A stretch of 64,000 nt of DNA, from positions 124,001 to 188,000 of the forward strand of contig CAWCWP010000002.1 of assembly GCA_963799315.1 (NCBI GenBank). The letters run 5' to 3'. Below, one piece after another: positions 19,916 through 28,719 of this stretch. Source of the stretch: Parerythrobacter_A sp963799315. GTDB taxonomy: Bacteria; Pseudomonadota; Alphaproteobacteria; Sphingomonadales; Sphingomonadaceae. The notes below the pieces were generated by a model, which saw only the letters and a list, made by a program, of their open reading frames with translations, searched no databases and was not told the origin of the DNA. The position numbers and the translations under genes are program-made. Each line of letters starts with the position of its first letter. Position 1 is the stretch's first letter.

Positions 19916-20159
19916 GGCGGATACTATGTGCGCAGACGCAATGGCGAATACCCGTGCGCGACGTGGCCGAGCCGCTTTCCTACAGCTGGCGCATTCAACT
20001 ATGCTGGCAATACGGTCGATGGCGGAAGGGTCTTTGGCTGCTTCGTTCCGGTGCGATAATGCTCGCAGGCTGGCAAACAGAGGCTGCCTCCCCCTGTCCG
20101 TCCGCCACCATACCCGGCCGCTTTGTTTAAAAGTTTGAAAGGCTTACCCTAAATTTCCA
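19916..20159. other. Intergenic region upstream of the RHH gene
   Basis: A 70-codon open frame (19926-20138) has no ribosome site or family character and is not called. AT-richer DNA at 20121-20160 (TTTAAAAGTTTGAAAGG) is a plausible promoter zone for the next gene: TTGAAA near 20135 could be a -35, but no good -10 can be fixed. Confidence 0.4.
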
Positions 20160-20189
20160 AAGGTGACACGGTGTCACTTTTGTCACCTT
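20160..20189. promoter_or_regulatory. Nested palindrome upstream of the RHH gene, candidate operator
   Basis: GTGACAC-G-GTGTCAC (20163-20177) is a perfect 7-bp inverted repeat with a one-base centre. The outer arms AAGGTGAC (20160-20167) and GTCACCTT (20182-20189) form a second perfect 8-bp inverted repeat sharing the left arm. The sites end 20 bp before ATG 20210, where a repressor would act. Binding protein unknown. Confidence 0.6.
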
Positions 20190-20209
20190 CGCCCCACTCG
20201 AAAGGCCCG

Positions 20210-20452
20210 ATGCACACGCCCTATCATCCCCCCGTCAAACGCAGTGTCGAAATCGCCGGGCACAAGACTTCGATCAGTCTGGAGCCTGCGTTCTGGGATA
20301 TGCTGCGCGATGCGGCGGCGCGCGAGGGGGTGCCGGTCAATGCGCTGGTCGCCCGCATCGATGCCGAACGGATTGCCGCCGCCACGCCGCCGGGGTTGGC
20401 GGGGGCGATCCGGCTCTGGTTAGTCGCAGACCTTCGAGGGGAAACTTTCTAG
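20210..20452 (+). CDS. Ribbon-helix-helix domain protein
   Basis: 80 aa from ATG 20210 (MHTPYHPPVKRSVEIAG). KRSVEIAGHKTSISLEPAFW is a beta strand followed by the first helix of an RHH fold, then LRDAAAREGVPVNALVARID, as in the alphaproteobacterial RHH_4-type family. Probably a small DNA-binding dimer; autoregulation through the palindromes just upstream is an inference. A longer reading from GTG 20171 would start within the palindrome and is less likely. Its TAG stop shares the tetranucleotide CTAG (20449-20452) with the murA stop on the other strand. Confidence 0.8.
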   Translation: MHTPYHPPVKRSVEIAGHKTSISLEPAFWDMLRDAAAREGVPVNALVARIDAERIAAATPPGLAGAIRLWLVADLRGETF

Positions 20453-21729
20453 TCGTCCACCCGCTCGATATCCGCGCCCACCAATTGCAGCTTTTCCTCC
20501 AGCCGTTCGTAACCCCGGTCGAGGTGGTAGATGCGCCGCACCGTCGTTTCGCTCGACGCGGCGAGCGCGGCGATGATCAGGCTCATGCTGGCGCGCAGGT
20601 CGGTGGCCATGACTTCCGCACCGGTCAGCGTCTCCACCCCGCGCACGATGGCAGTACGTCCCTCGGTTTCGATATCGGCGCCCATACGAATGAGTTCCGG
20701 CACATGCATATAGCGGTTTTCGAAGATGGTTTCCTTCAGCACGCTGGTGCCTTCGGCGCGGCACAGCAGGCTCATCAGCTGCGCCTGCATGTCGGTGGCG
20801 AGGCCGGGATAGGGTGCGGTGGAAAGGTTGGTGGCCGTCAGCGGGCCGTCCGCCGCGATGTTTACGCCGTTCTTGTCGCTCGTCACCTCGACGCCGATCT
20901 TTTGCAGCGCGTGGATGGTCGCCAGCATCTCGTCGGCCTTCGCACCTTCCAGCCGTACTTCGCCGCCGGTAATCGCGGCGGCGCAGGCGTAGGAGCCGGC
21001 CTCGATGCGGTCGGCCATCACCTTGTAGGTCGCGCCGTTCAGCGATTTCACGCCGTGAATGGTCAGGTCGGAGGTGCCGATACCCTCGATCTCCGCGCCC
21101 ATCGCGGTCAACAGGCCGCACAGGTCGACGATCTCCGGCTCGCGCGCGGCGTTGAACAGGCGGCTGGTACCGTTGGCCAGCACCGCCGTCATCAGCGCGT
21201 TTTCGGTCGCGCCCACGCTGACCACGGGGAAGTCGAATTCGCCACCGGGCAAACCGCCATCGGGCGCGTGTGCTTTCACATAACCCTGCGCCAGCTCGAT
21301 CTCGCCGCCCAGTGCCTCGATGGCTTTCAGGTGCAGGTCGATGGGCCGGTTGCCGATGGCGCAGCCGCCGGGCAGCGAGACGGTCGCTTCCCCGCTGCGC
21401 GCCAGCATCGGGCCGAGCACGAGAATGGAAGCGCGCATCTTGCGCACCAGGTCGTAGGGCGCGACGGTGGAAGTCAGGCGCGATGCCTCGAACGTCACCA
21501 CGCGGCCGAATTCCTCCGGGCGCTTGCCGCGAATGCCGGTGCTGACGCCGAACTGCGTCATCAGGTGCTGGAACCCGTCGATATCGGCAAGGCGCGGCAG
21601 GTTGCGCAGCGTGACCGGTTCCTCGGTCAGCAGCGCGCACGGGATCAGCGTCAGCGCGCTGTTCTTCGCCCCGGAAATCGGGATGGTGCCGGAAAGGCGG
21701 TTGCCGCCGCGAATGATAAGTTTGTCCAT
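20449..21729 (-). CDS. murA: UDP-N-acetylglucosamine 1-carboxyvinyltransferase
   Basis: First committed step of peptidoglycan synthesis: adds enolpyruvate from PEP to UDP-GlcNAc. 426 aa from ATG 21729 (MDKLIIRGGNRLSG). N-terminal GAKNSALTLIPCALLT, the fosfomycin-target Cys in LPGGCAIGNRPIDLHLKA (about residue 117), and C-terminal ATDLRASMSLIIAALAA. The Cys form predicts fosfomycin sensitivity at the target. Divergent from galU, 94 bp between starts. Confidence 0.97.
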   Translation of the reverse strand: MDKLIIRGGNRLSGTIPISGAKNSALTLIPCALLTEEPVTLRNLPRLADIDGFQHLMTQFGVSTGIRGKRPEEFGRVVTFEASRLTSTVAPYDLVRKMRASILVLGPMLARSGEATVSLPGGCAIGNRPIDLHLKAIEALGGEIELAQGYVKAHAPDGGLPGGEFDFPVVSVGATENALMTAVLANGTSRLFNAAREPEIVDLCGLLTAMGAEIEGIGTSDLTIHGVKSLNGATYKVMADRIEAGSYACAAAITGGEVRLEGAKADEMLATIHALQKIGVEVTSDKNGVNIAADGPLTATNLSTAPYPGLATDMQAQLMSLLCRAEGTSVLKETIFENRYMHVPELIRMGADIETEGRTAIVRGVETLTGAEVMATDLRASMSLIIAALAASSETTVRRIYHLDRGYERLEEKLQLVGADIERVDD

Positions 21730-21774
21730 CGGCCCAGCATCTACCGTGATTTGCCGCGCAGACAAGAACGCCCG

Positions 21775-21802
21775 TTGACGCCGCTTGCCGCGATCCGATA
21801 GC
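21775..21802 (+). promoter_or_regulatory. Candidate galU promoter
   Basis: TTGACG (21775-21780), then 16 nt, then GATAGC (21797-21802), 21 bp before the galU ATG. The -35 is good and the -10 weak, as is usual in GC-rich genomes. Confidence 0.35.
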
Positions 21803-21823
21803 GCCCGTGCAAAGGACACTGCC

Positions 21824-22723
21824 ATGACGACACGCAAACCGATCAGAAAAGCCGTCTTTCCCGTCGCCGGACTGGGCACACGGTTCCTGCCCGCGACTAA
21901 GGCCATCCCCAAGGAATTGCTGCCCATCGTGGACCGCCCGCTGATCCAGTATGCGGTGGACGAGGCACGCGAGGCGGGGATCGAACAGATGATCTTCGTC
22001 ACCGGACGCGGCAAGACCGCCATCGTCGAGCATTTCGACGTGGCCTACGAGCTGGAAGACACGATGCGCGGGCGCGGCAAGGACATGACGGTGCTGGACC
22101 CGACCCGCGCCGTGCCGGGCGATATCATTACCGTGCGCCAGCAGGTGCCGCTGGGGCTGGGTCACGCGATCTGGTGCGCACGCGCCATCGTGGGCGACGA
22201 ACCCTTCGCGATTTTCCTGCCGGACGAATTGATGGTCGGCGCGCAGAACGGAGAGGGCGGCGGCACCGGCTGCATGAAGCAGATGGTGGACGCCTATGCG
22301 CAAACCGGCGGTAATCTGGTCAGCGTGCTGGAAGTGCCGCGCGAAGAGGTGTCGAGCTATGGCGTGATCGATCCGGGCGTTTCACGTGGAACGCTGACCG
22401 AGGTGCGCGGCCTGATCGAGAAACCCGCCATCGCCGATGCGCCATCGAACAAGATCGTGTCGGGCCGCTACATCCTGCAGCCGGAAGTGATGCGTATCCT
22501 GGAAACGCAAAGCGCGGGCGCAGGGGGCGAAATCCAGCTGACCGACGCGATGGCGCAGATGATCGGCACGCAGCCGTTCCACGCCGTCACCTTCGACGGC
22601 GCACGCTACGATTGCGGCAGCAAGCTGGGCTTCGTCGAAGCGACGCTGGCGCTGGCGCTGGCGCGTGACGACATGGGCGCGGATGTGCGCGCGATGGCGG
22701 AACGGATGCTGAAACAGGGGTAG
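21824..22723 (+). CDS. galU: UTP-glucose-1-phosphate uridylyltransferase
   Basis: Makes UDP-glucose for envelope polysaccharides. 299 aa from ATG 21824 with AAAGGACA upstream. Nucleotidyltransferase signature PVAGLGTRFLPATKAIPKELLP at the N-terminus, VDRPLIQYAVDEA, the sugar-binding QQVPLGLGHAI, the metal Asp region FAIFLPDELM, and GLIEKPA. Normal family length. It ends 9 bp from the convergent gene at 22733. Confidence 0.96.
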   Translation: MTTRKPIRKAVFPVAGLGTRFLPATKAIPKELLPIVDRPLIQYAVDEAREAGIEQMIFVTGRGKTAIVEHFDVAYELEDTMRGRGKDMTVLDPTRAVPGDIITVRQQVPLGLGHAIWCARAIVGDEPFAIFLPDELMVGAQNGEGGGTGCMKQMVDAYAQTGGNLVSVLEVPREEVSSYGVIDPGVSRGTLTEVRGLIEKPAIADAPSNKIVSGRYILQPEVMRILETQSAGAGGEIQLTDAMAQMIGTQPFHAVTFDGARYDCGSKLGFVEATLALALARDDMGADVRAMAERMLKQG

Positions 22724-22732
22724 TGAGCGACA

Positions 22733-23236
22733 CTAAAGGCGGTGGCCATGAAACTCGATCTTGAGCCGGTCGAGATCCCAGCTTTGCCCGTGGTTGCTGC
22801 CGTTATTGACCGTTCGGATCGTGATGTGCGGTTCGTCCGGAGCTTGCAGATCCGAAATGATGAAGAGCCAGCGGCCATCGTCCATTTGCCCGCCCCGCGC
22901 CGTGGGTTCGACACGGCCCAGGTCGGTGACCAGTTCGATATATGAGTTGAACGTCTCGTCAAATACGCTTCCGCTGCCCTCGACATAGACGAACGCGAAG
23001 TCGCCATCGGGGGTGTGCGGCATAACCGCGATATGCGCGTCCCACAGAAACCTGATCTGCGCCCCACCTTCCAGTGTGGTGATGACGATGCCTTGATCGG
23101 AGGAATGGGTCTGACCGGCGCTGATGTGGAACCCCTCTATAGGGTCGTCCGAATGCAGCTGGCGCGCAGTGACATTTATCTCGTGAAGGACCGACGATCC
23201 TTGCGCGATTTGGGCTTTCGCCCGTTCGATATCCAT
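22733..23236 (-). CDS. Hypothetical protein, 167 aa
   Basis: Not recognised. Start at ATG 23236 (MDIERAKAQIAQGSSVLHE); upstream reading to 23260 is less likely. No signal peptide or membrane helix. It reads as a beta-rich sandwich: EGGAQIRFLWDAHIAVMP, GDFAFVYVEGSGSVFDETFN, WLFIISDLQAPDEPHITIRT, WDLDRLKIEFHG. It starts 43 bp after the flotillin gene ends on the same strand, so it may be the last gene of that transcript. Confidence 0.65.
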   Translation of the reverse strand: MDIERAKAQIAQGSSVLHEINVTARQLHSDDPIEGFHISAGQTHSSDQGIVITTLEGGAQIRFLWDAHIAVMPHTPDGDFAFVYVEGSGSVFDETFNSYIELVTDLGRVEPTARGGQMDDGRWLFIISDLQAPDEPHITIRTVNNGSNHGQSWDLDRLKIEFHGHRL

Positions 23237-23278
23237 GCGGCCTCTCCTGTCCGGACACAACCTTGTGCCAAATATGTG

Positions 23279-24967
23279 TTATTCGCCGTAATTGGGCGAC
23301 GCGCTTCCTTTTGCCTCGTCGTCATCCTGCGCCATGCCGCCCTTCGCCAGCCCGGCCAGCGACGAACCGTCCAGCCCCAGCTCCTGCATCAGCCCGTCGA
23401 GCACCGGAGCCTGCGCACGATAGGCAAGGGCGGCGCTGACGGCGTCGGTGGCGAGGTTGCCCGCGCCGCCAACCCCGCTACTTCCATTGTTCGCAGGCGA
23501 TCCGCCCCCGTTTCCACCGCCATTGGTCAGTCCGTCGACCTGCACGATCTTGATCGAGTTGATCGCCTCCATCGGCTTGGCGGATTTGCGGATGGCCTCG
23601 GGCAGCACGTCGAGGAGGGCCAGCTTTGTCTTCAGACCGATCTGGTCGTTGGACAGGATATTGGCCGCCTCGTTGATGGCGCGCTGGCCCGCCGCTTCGA
23701 CTTCGAACCGCACTCGTGCCGCCTCGGCGCGCAGCTTCTCGGCTTCCGCCTCACCCGATGCTTCCAGTCGCGCGGCTTCGGCCCGGTTGGAAGCGGCATC
23801 GCGCTCCGCTTCGGCTTCAACCTTGACCTGGATCGCTTCGCGCTCGGCCTGCCGCGATGCTTCGATCAGTTCGATCTTCTTCTGGCGTTCGGCAATCTCG
23901 CTTTCGCGCGCCGTCGCAACCTGCTCCTCCGCGCTGACGGCAGTGGCGCGGGCCTGGTCGGCTGCGGCACGCGCTTGGCTTTCCTCCCGGCTCTTGTCCT
24001 GAACCGCGATCTGCTGTTCCTGCCGCGCAATTTCCAGCGCGCGCACCTGATCGATCCTCGCTTCCTCGACCAGCCGGTCGGCCTCGATCTGTTGCGCATC
24101 GACCTGTTTCTTGGCTTCGATGCGTGCGGCGTCGGCTTCCTGCGTGCGCTCCGCCTGTTCCCGGGCGATTTCGCTGGTCTGCTTGGCGCGGCGCATTTCC
24201 ACTTCGCGCTCCTGCTCGAGCCGCGCATATTCGTTATCGCGCCCGATCTCGAAGCTGCGCTCGTCCGCTTCCAGATTCTTGGTTTCCATCTGGACGCGCG
24301 TATCCTGCTCGATATCGTTGCGCAGTTTCTTGCGCGCCTCGATCTGCTCGGTCAGCTTGGTGAGACCCTCGGCATCGAAGGCGTTGTTGGCATTGAAATG
24401 TTCGATGCTGGTCTGGTCCAGACCGGTCAGCGACACCGATTCCAGCTCCAGCCCGTTCATCGCCAGATCGTTGGACGACACCTGCTGCACCTTCTGCACG
24501 AAGTCGGCGCGCTGTTCGTGCAGCTCGTTCATGCTCATTCCCGCCGCAACCGAGCGCAGGGCATCCACGAACTTGCCCTCGACCAGATCCTTCAAAGCTT
24601 CAGGCACCAGCGTGCGCTGCCCCAGCGTTTGCGCCGCCATGCCGATGGCGTTGGCATCGGGCCGCACGCGGACGTAGAATTCGGCCTTCACGTCGATCCG
24701 CAGCCGGTCCAACGTGATCAGCGCGTCCGCATTCTTGCGTTCCACCGCCAGCCGCACGGTGTTCATGTTTACCGGCATCGTTTCGTGGAACACCGGCAGC
24801 ACCAGCGCGCCGCCGTTCATCACCACCTTTTCCCCGCCCACGCCGGTCCGCACGAAGGCGACTTCCTTCGATGCGCGGCGGTAAAGCTTGGCCACGGTGA
24901 GGAACACCAGCAGCAGGAAAGCGAGACCGATGCCCGCATAGATGGCGATGTCGACGAGGTTGTTCAT
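23279..24967 (-). CDS. yqiK: Flotillin-like SPFH protein (YqiK type)
   Basis: 562 aa membrane scaffold protein. One N-terminal membrane segment (residues about 5-26, DIAIYAGIGLAFLLLVFLTV), an SPFH domain (about 30-200, ASKEVAFVRTGVGGEKVVMNGGALVLPVFHE), then a long charged coiled coil (about 205-440, many EAR/AEAER repeats). A Gly/Asn-rich linker (about 480-500) and a short helical tail end it. YqiK/FloT proteins form membrane microdomains. Translated just after yqiJ (55 bp gap), the known yqiJ-yqiK pairing. No missing region seen. Confidence 0.9.
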   Translation of the reverse strand: MNNLVDIAIYAGIGLAFLLLVFLTVAKLYRRASKEVAFVRTGVGGEKVVMNGGALVLPVFHETMPVNMNTVRLAVERKNADALITLDRLRIDVKAEFYVRVRPDANAIGMAAQTLGQRTLVPEALKDLVEGKFVDALRSVAAGMSMNELHEQRADFVQKVQQVSSNDLAMNGLELESVSLTGLDQTSIEHFNANNAFDAEGLTKLTEQIEARKKLRNDIEQDTRVQMETKNLEADERSFEIGRDNEYARLEQEREVEMRRAKQTSEIAREQAERTQEADAARIEAKKQVDAQQIEADRLVEEARIDQVRALEIARQEQQIAVQDKSREESQARAAADQARATAVSAEEQVATARESEIAERQKKIELIEASRQAEREAIQVKVEAEAERDAASNRAEAARLEASGEAEAEKLRAEAARVRFEVEAAGQRAINEAANILSNDQIGLKTKLALLDVLPEAIRKSAKPMEAINSIKIVQVDGLTNGGGNGGGSPANNGSSGVGGAGNLATDAVSAALAYRAQAPVLDGLMQELGLDGSSLAGLAKGGMAQDDDEAKGSASPNYGE

Positions 24968-25022
24968 TCGGTGTCCCTGTTATGTGAAAGTTGCGGTGGC
25001 GTGACGATATTCAAAAATGGCT

Positions 25023-25667
25023 TCAGCTTGGCGCGAGGTGGCGTTCTTCCAGCTTCTGACCGAAGAACAACTCACCCTCGCGGCGGACCAGCAGCACCTG
25101 CTCCCCTTCGGTAATGCTCGTGTTGGCATCGTGCGGTTCCAGCATGACGTAATGCGTGTGACCATAATAATCCGTCACTGCCGTGCGAGCGGGTGACGCC
25201 GCGCGCGCCGTGCCGGTGGTGACCTTCCCGCGCCGTCCGACCAGCGAATTGAGACCGACGGCGCTGGTTTCGTCCTGCGGCAATATCGCACCGAGTGGGT
25301 GGACCAGCATGCCAGTGACGGGCAATGCTGCGCCCGCGGCCAGAGCGGATGCCAGCATGGTATCCAGTGGCGCGCCAAGCAGGTTTTCCGCGAGTGACTG
25401 GCCGCTGACGCCGATGATAGCAAAGGCGAACAGGAACACGGCGAGCCAGATGACCGTCGGCACCCTTCCGATGCCGAGCAGGCTGGCGGCGCTGGCAAGG
25501 ATACCGGACGATCCGCCATCGGCATCGATGTCGGCATCGCCTTCGAAACTGATATCGCCGTCCGCATCGGTCGCGAAGTCGAGACCGAGCAACTGCACAC
25601 CCGCCAGCAGCACCATGATCGCAAGTGCCACGGCAAAGGGCAGATTATGGTCGGCAAGCAGGCTCAA
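25023..25667 (-). CDS. yqiJ: YqiJ-like membrane protein with OB fold (NfeD-related)
   Basis: 214 aa. Membrane segments near residues 8-28 and two more at about 70-125, with an acidic loop between them (DFATDADGDISFEGDADIDADGG). The C-terminus is a soluble OB-like domain (LVGRRGKVTTGTARAASPAR, GEQVLLVRREGELFFG). NfeD/YqiJ proteins partner flotillins, and this one lies directly upstream of yqiK on the same strand. Start ATG 25667 (MSLLADHNLPFAVALA). Confidence 0.85.
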   Translation of the reverse strand: MSLLADHNLPFAVALAIMVLLAGVQLLGLDFATDADGDISFEGDADIDADGGSSGILASAASLLGIGRVPTVIWLAVFLFAFAIIGVSGQSLAENLLGAPLDTMLASALAAGAALPVTGMLVHPLGAILPQDETSAVGLNSLVGRRGKVTTGTARAASPARTAVTDYYGHTHYVMLEPHDANTSITEGEQVLLVRREGELFFGQKLEERHLAPS

Positions 25668-25758
25668 TCGCCGGCCCTGCGAAAGTGTTCTTCGATTTTT
25701 CTATATGCCCCTGCCATCCTTTATCGATTAGCAGATCGGCAGGGAAAACGCCAGATAT

Positions 25759-25947
25759 TCAGTCGGTCGCGACTGTCCTGTCCGCCGGGACTTGCAGTGT
25801 TGCCGCACCGTCGCGGTCCGTGCTTTCCAGCAGGATGACCGCCCCCACGATAACGAGCGCAGCAAGTGCCGCGACGACCAGTATGGCGGTCCAGCGTTTG
25901 CCATTGCCCGGCGATTCGGCGGACTGGCTACGATTGACGTCTACCAT
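25759..25947 (-). CDS. Small single-span membrane protein, 62 aa
   Basis: From ATG 25947 (MVDVNRSQSAESPGNGKRW); an ORF start at 25986 adds 13 Cys-containing residues. One clear membrane helix (about residues 20-40, WTAILVVAALAALVIVGAVI) with a basic residue pair before it (inside) and an acidic tail after it (STDRDGAATLQVPADRTVATD). No family recognised. It lies 91 bp upstream of yqiJ on the same strand, so it could belong to the flotillin transcript. Confidence 0.55.
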   Translation of the reverse strand: MVDVNRSQSAESPGNGKRWTAILVVAALAALVIVGAVILLESTDRDGAATLQVPADRTVATD

Positions 25948-26009
25948 CGGACTGTTCCTGCAATTTCGACAGGAATATTGCTCCATCTGTATCGCAATAG
26001 CAAGCTTAC

Positions 26010-27566
26010 CTATGTTGCGTTTGCTGCCGCCGCGAACTCGTCACGCAACGCGCGTTTGTAAAGCTTGCCGTTTGCTTCGCGCGGCAGGTCGGGGCGGAAG
26101 ACATAGCGGCGCGGCATCTTGATGTGGCTGAGCTGCCCGTCGAGATAGGCGCGCAATTCCGCCTCCAGCGCATCGGCCCCCGCCCCCTCCAGCGCCACAT
26201 CGTCTACCGGCTGCACAACCGCCGTCACCTGCTCGCCCAGGTCGGGTTCGGGCAAGCCGATGACGGCGGCATCCATCACTTCGGGATGGGCGATCAGCAG
26301 GTTCTCCACCTCTTGCGGATAGATATTCACCCCGCCCGAAATGATCATGTGGCTTTGCCGGTCGGTCAGGTAGAGATAACCGTCCGCATCCAGATGGCCG
26401 ATATCGCCCAGCGTCATCCAGCCTTTCGCATTCATCGCATCGGCGGTCTTTTCCGGGTCGTTGTGATAGCTGGGCAGGACCGGGTTCTCGAAATAGATCA
26501 GCCCGTCCTGGTCCGGCCCCAGCTCCGCACCATCCGGCCCGCAGACATGCACTTTGCCGTATATCGCCGGACCGACCGAGCCGGGATGGGCGAGCCATTG
26601 TTCGCTATTGAGCAGCGTCATGCCGATCCCCTCGGAGCCAGCGTAATATTCGAGCAGGATCGGCCCCCACCACTCGATCATCGCGTGCTTGATGGCGACC
26701 GGGCATGGCGCGGCGGCGTGGATGGCGCGCTGGTGAGAGGACAGGTCGTAGCGCGTGCGGACCGCTTCGGGCAGTTTCAGCATCCGCGCAAAATGCGTCG
26801 GCACCCACTGGCTGTCCGTCACGGCGAAGCGTTCGATTGCCGCCAAGGCAGCTTCGGGGTCGAACTTTTCCATCACCACCACCGTGCCGCCCAGACGCTG
26901 GACCGTCGTGGCCCAGGCCAGCGGCGCGGCGTGATAGAGTGGCGCAGGCGAGAGATAGACGATGCTGCCGTCGCTCGGCATCCTGGTGCCCATCGTGGCG
27001 AGGCCCAGCAGCGGTGTGGGCGCTTCGACATCGGGGCTGGCGGGTGGTGCGGGATAGACGCCCTTGGGCTGTCCGGTCGTGCCGGAGCTGTAAAGCATGG
27101 GCGCGCCGACGCTTTGGTCGTCGACCGGCTCGTCGGGCATGGCGGCAAGCGCGGTATCGAAGCGTTCCGTGCCGGCAGCTGGTTCGGTCCCGGTGCGCAG
27201 AATCGCCAGATCGGGCTGCGCCTCGCGCAGCGCGGGGATCAGCAGGTCGAATTTCGGCTGTGTCACCAGCAGTTTCGCGCCGCTATCGGCCAGCAGGTAC
27301 GCGATTTCAGGCGCGGTCAGGCGAGTTGGCACCGGCACCATGAGACAGCCCGACCGCTGCATCCCCCAGAACAGGTCGAAATAGAGCGGGCCATTGTCCA
27401 GCAGCACCGCGAACACGTCGCCCGCCTGCAAGCCGCGCGCCCGCAGCAACTGCGCCACCCGATTGGCGCGCGCTTCCATCTGCGCGAAGGTTACGGTTTC
27501 ACCCGATCCCGCCATGATGAGTGCGGGATGATCGGGCCGGGTCTCGGCATGACGGGTCGGATGCAT
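26010..27566 (-). CDS. Acyl-CoA synthetase (AMP-forming)
   Basis: Adenylates a carboxylic acid and transfers it to CoA, cytoplasmic. 518 aa from ATG 27566 (MHPTRHAETRPDHPAL) with GGAGAG upstream. A3 motif MLYSSGTTGQPKGV, EYYAGSEGIG, hinge region GWMTLGDIGHLDADGYLYLTDR, SGGVNIYPQEVE, and the catalytic Lys near the end in REANGKLYKRALR. Substrate cannot be read off; medium/long-chain fatty or aromatic acids are likely for this acyl-CoA ligase class. Alone in its orientation run, with no beta-oxidation genes adjacent. Confidence 0.88.
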   Translation of the reverse strand: MHPTRHAETRPDHPALIMAGSGETVTFAQMEARANRVAQLLRARGLQAGDVFAVLLDNGPLYFDLFWGMQRSGCLMVPVPTRLTAPEIAYLLADSGAKLLVTQPKFDLLIPALREAQPDLAILRTGTEPAAGTERFDTALAAMPDEPVDDQSVGAPMLYSSGTTGQPKGVYPAPPASPDVEAPTPLLGLATMGTRMPSDGSIVYLSPAPLYHAAPLAWATTVQRLGGTVVVMEKFDPEAALAAIERFAVTDSQWVPTHFARMLKLPEAVRTRYDLSSHQRAIHAAAPCPVAIKHAMIEWWGPILLEYYAGSEGIGMTLLNSEQWLAHPGSVGPAIYGKVHVCGPDGAELGPDQDGLIYFENPVLPSYHNDPEKTADAMNAKGWMTLGDIGHLDADGYLYLTDRQSHMIISGGVNIYPQEVENLLIAHPEVMDAAVIGLPEPDLGEQVTAVVQPVDDVALEGAGADALEAELRAYLDGQLSHIKMPRRYVFRPDLPREANGKLYKRALRDEFAAAANAT

Positions 27567-27663
27567 GGACGGTCTCTCCCACGAGCAGCCTCGTGAATTG
27601 GGCCGCCTCGCTCCTGTGCAACCTAACGGCGCAAGCTGGTCAGGCAAGGCGTCCCGTGCAACG

Positions 27664-27693
27664 AAAAAAGGGCAGCGGATCGCTCCGCCACCC
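27664..27693 (-). terminator. Rho-independent terminator of the M23 peptidase gene
   Basis: On the minus strand GGG-TG-GCGGA-GCGA-TCCGC-TG-CCC folds as a stem with a two-base internal mismatch (27670-27693) and is followed directly by six T (complement of 27664-27669). It lies 50 bp past the stop at 27743. Confidence 0.7.
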
Positions 27694-27742
27694 CTCGCTT
27701 GGTGATCTGTTTGAAGTCGGTGCGCGCTTTATTGGCAGCGCG

Positions 27743-28489
27743 TTATTGACCGCCTTGGCCGCCCTCACCCTGCACCAGCGCGTGGGCATGCTGGGCTTCG
27801 GTTTCGACCATGTAGGGAATGGGGTTCACGGCACGACCCGCCATGCGCACTTCGTAATGCAGGTGCGGGCCGGTGGAACGACCGGTCGAGCCGACGAAGC
27901 CGATCAGGTCGCCCTTCTTCACTTCCTGGCCTTTGCGCACATTCAGACCCGACAGGTGGGCAAAGCGCGTTTGCAGCTTCCCGCCATGTTCGATGGAAAT
28001 ATACAGGCCGTAGCTGCTGAACCGATTGGCGCGGCTGACCACGCCATCCGCCGTGGCATATACCGGCGTGCCGGTCGGTGCGGCGAGATCGACGCCGTTA
28101 TGACGCTTGCGCTTCTTCAGCACGGGGTGGACGCGCATTCCGTAATCGCTGGTCAGTTTGGCAGCCTGTAGCGGCATGCTCGACGGGATCGAAATCCGCT
28201 CGGACGACGAAATGCCCGTATCGCCAGCGGAAGGTATCTCGGCAGTATCCCAAACGGCGAACAGCTCGGTGAAATCGGCATCTGCCGGTGCGGCGGCGGT
28301 GGCGGTCGCAGGGGCGATATCCAGCACATCGGCAACGGGCGGCAGGCCGGCCGTATCTTCGTTTGCGATGGCGGGCTGGATGAGCAGGGAAACCGAGCCG
28401 AAGGCGGCGAGGGCTGCCGTCTTGGCGCTACGCAGAAACGATATGCCGATCAATGATACATCCTTGTTTTGCGACCCGTCCGCAATCAT
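27743..28489 (-). CDS. M23 family metallopeptidase (LytM/peptidoglycan endopeptidase fold)
   Basis: 248 aa, exported: a hydrophobic stretch at about residues 22-42 (KTAALAAFGSVSLLIQPAIA) is a signal peptide. After an Ala-rich linker the LytM domain shows SDYGMRVHPVLKKRKRHNGVDLAAPTGTPVYA (first His and Asp ligands) and GPHLHYEVRMAGRAVNP (HxH). All metal ligands are present, so probably an active periplasmic peptidoglycan hydrolase. Monocistronic, with a good terminator downstream. Confidence 0.9.
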   Translation of the reverse strand: MIADGSQNKDVSLIGISFLRSAKTAALAAFGSVSLLIQPAIANEDTAGLPPVADVLDIAPATATAAAPADADFTELFAVWDTAEIPSAGDTGISSSERISIPSSMPLQAAKLTSDYGMRVHPVLKKRKRHNGVDLAAPTGTPVYATADGVVSRANRFSSYGLYISIEHGGKLQTRFAHLSGLNVRKGQEVKKGDLIGFVGSTGRSTGPHLHYEVRMAGRAVNPIPYMVETEAQHAHALVQGEGGQGGQ

Positions 28490-28719
28490 GCGCCGGAAAT
28501 TTTATTTTGCAGTCGCGGGAACTCCCTGCCGACCATGTGCATTATGGCTTTGAGCAAAGCCGCCCGCCGCACAACCCGCAGGCCGGTTCTAAGCGATGGA
28601 ATGGCTGCGCGCTGCGCTGAACCGTTCTGGCGCATGCTGCGCTACCCTAAAATTTCGCGGAACAGCGGTTTTGCACAGCCGGCATTGCCGTGCGTCATCC
28701 CGAATCCGTTGCGGCGGGC

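Noticed and set aside
19926..20138. 70-codon open frame after the antiporter
   Set aside because: No ribosome site, no recognisable domain, composition like noncoding DNA.
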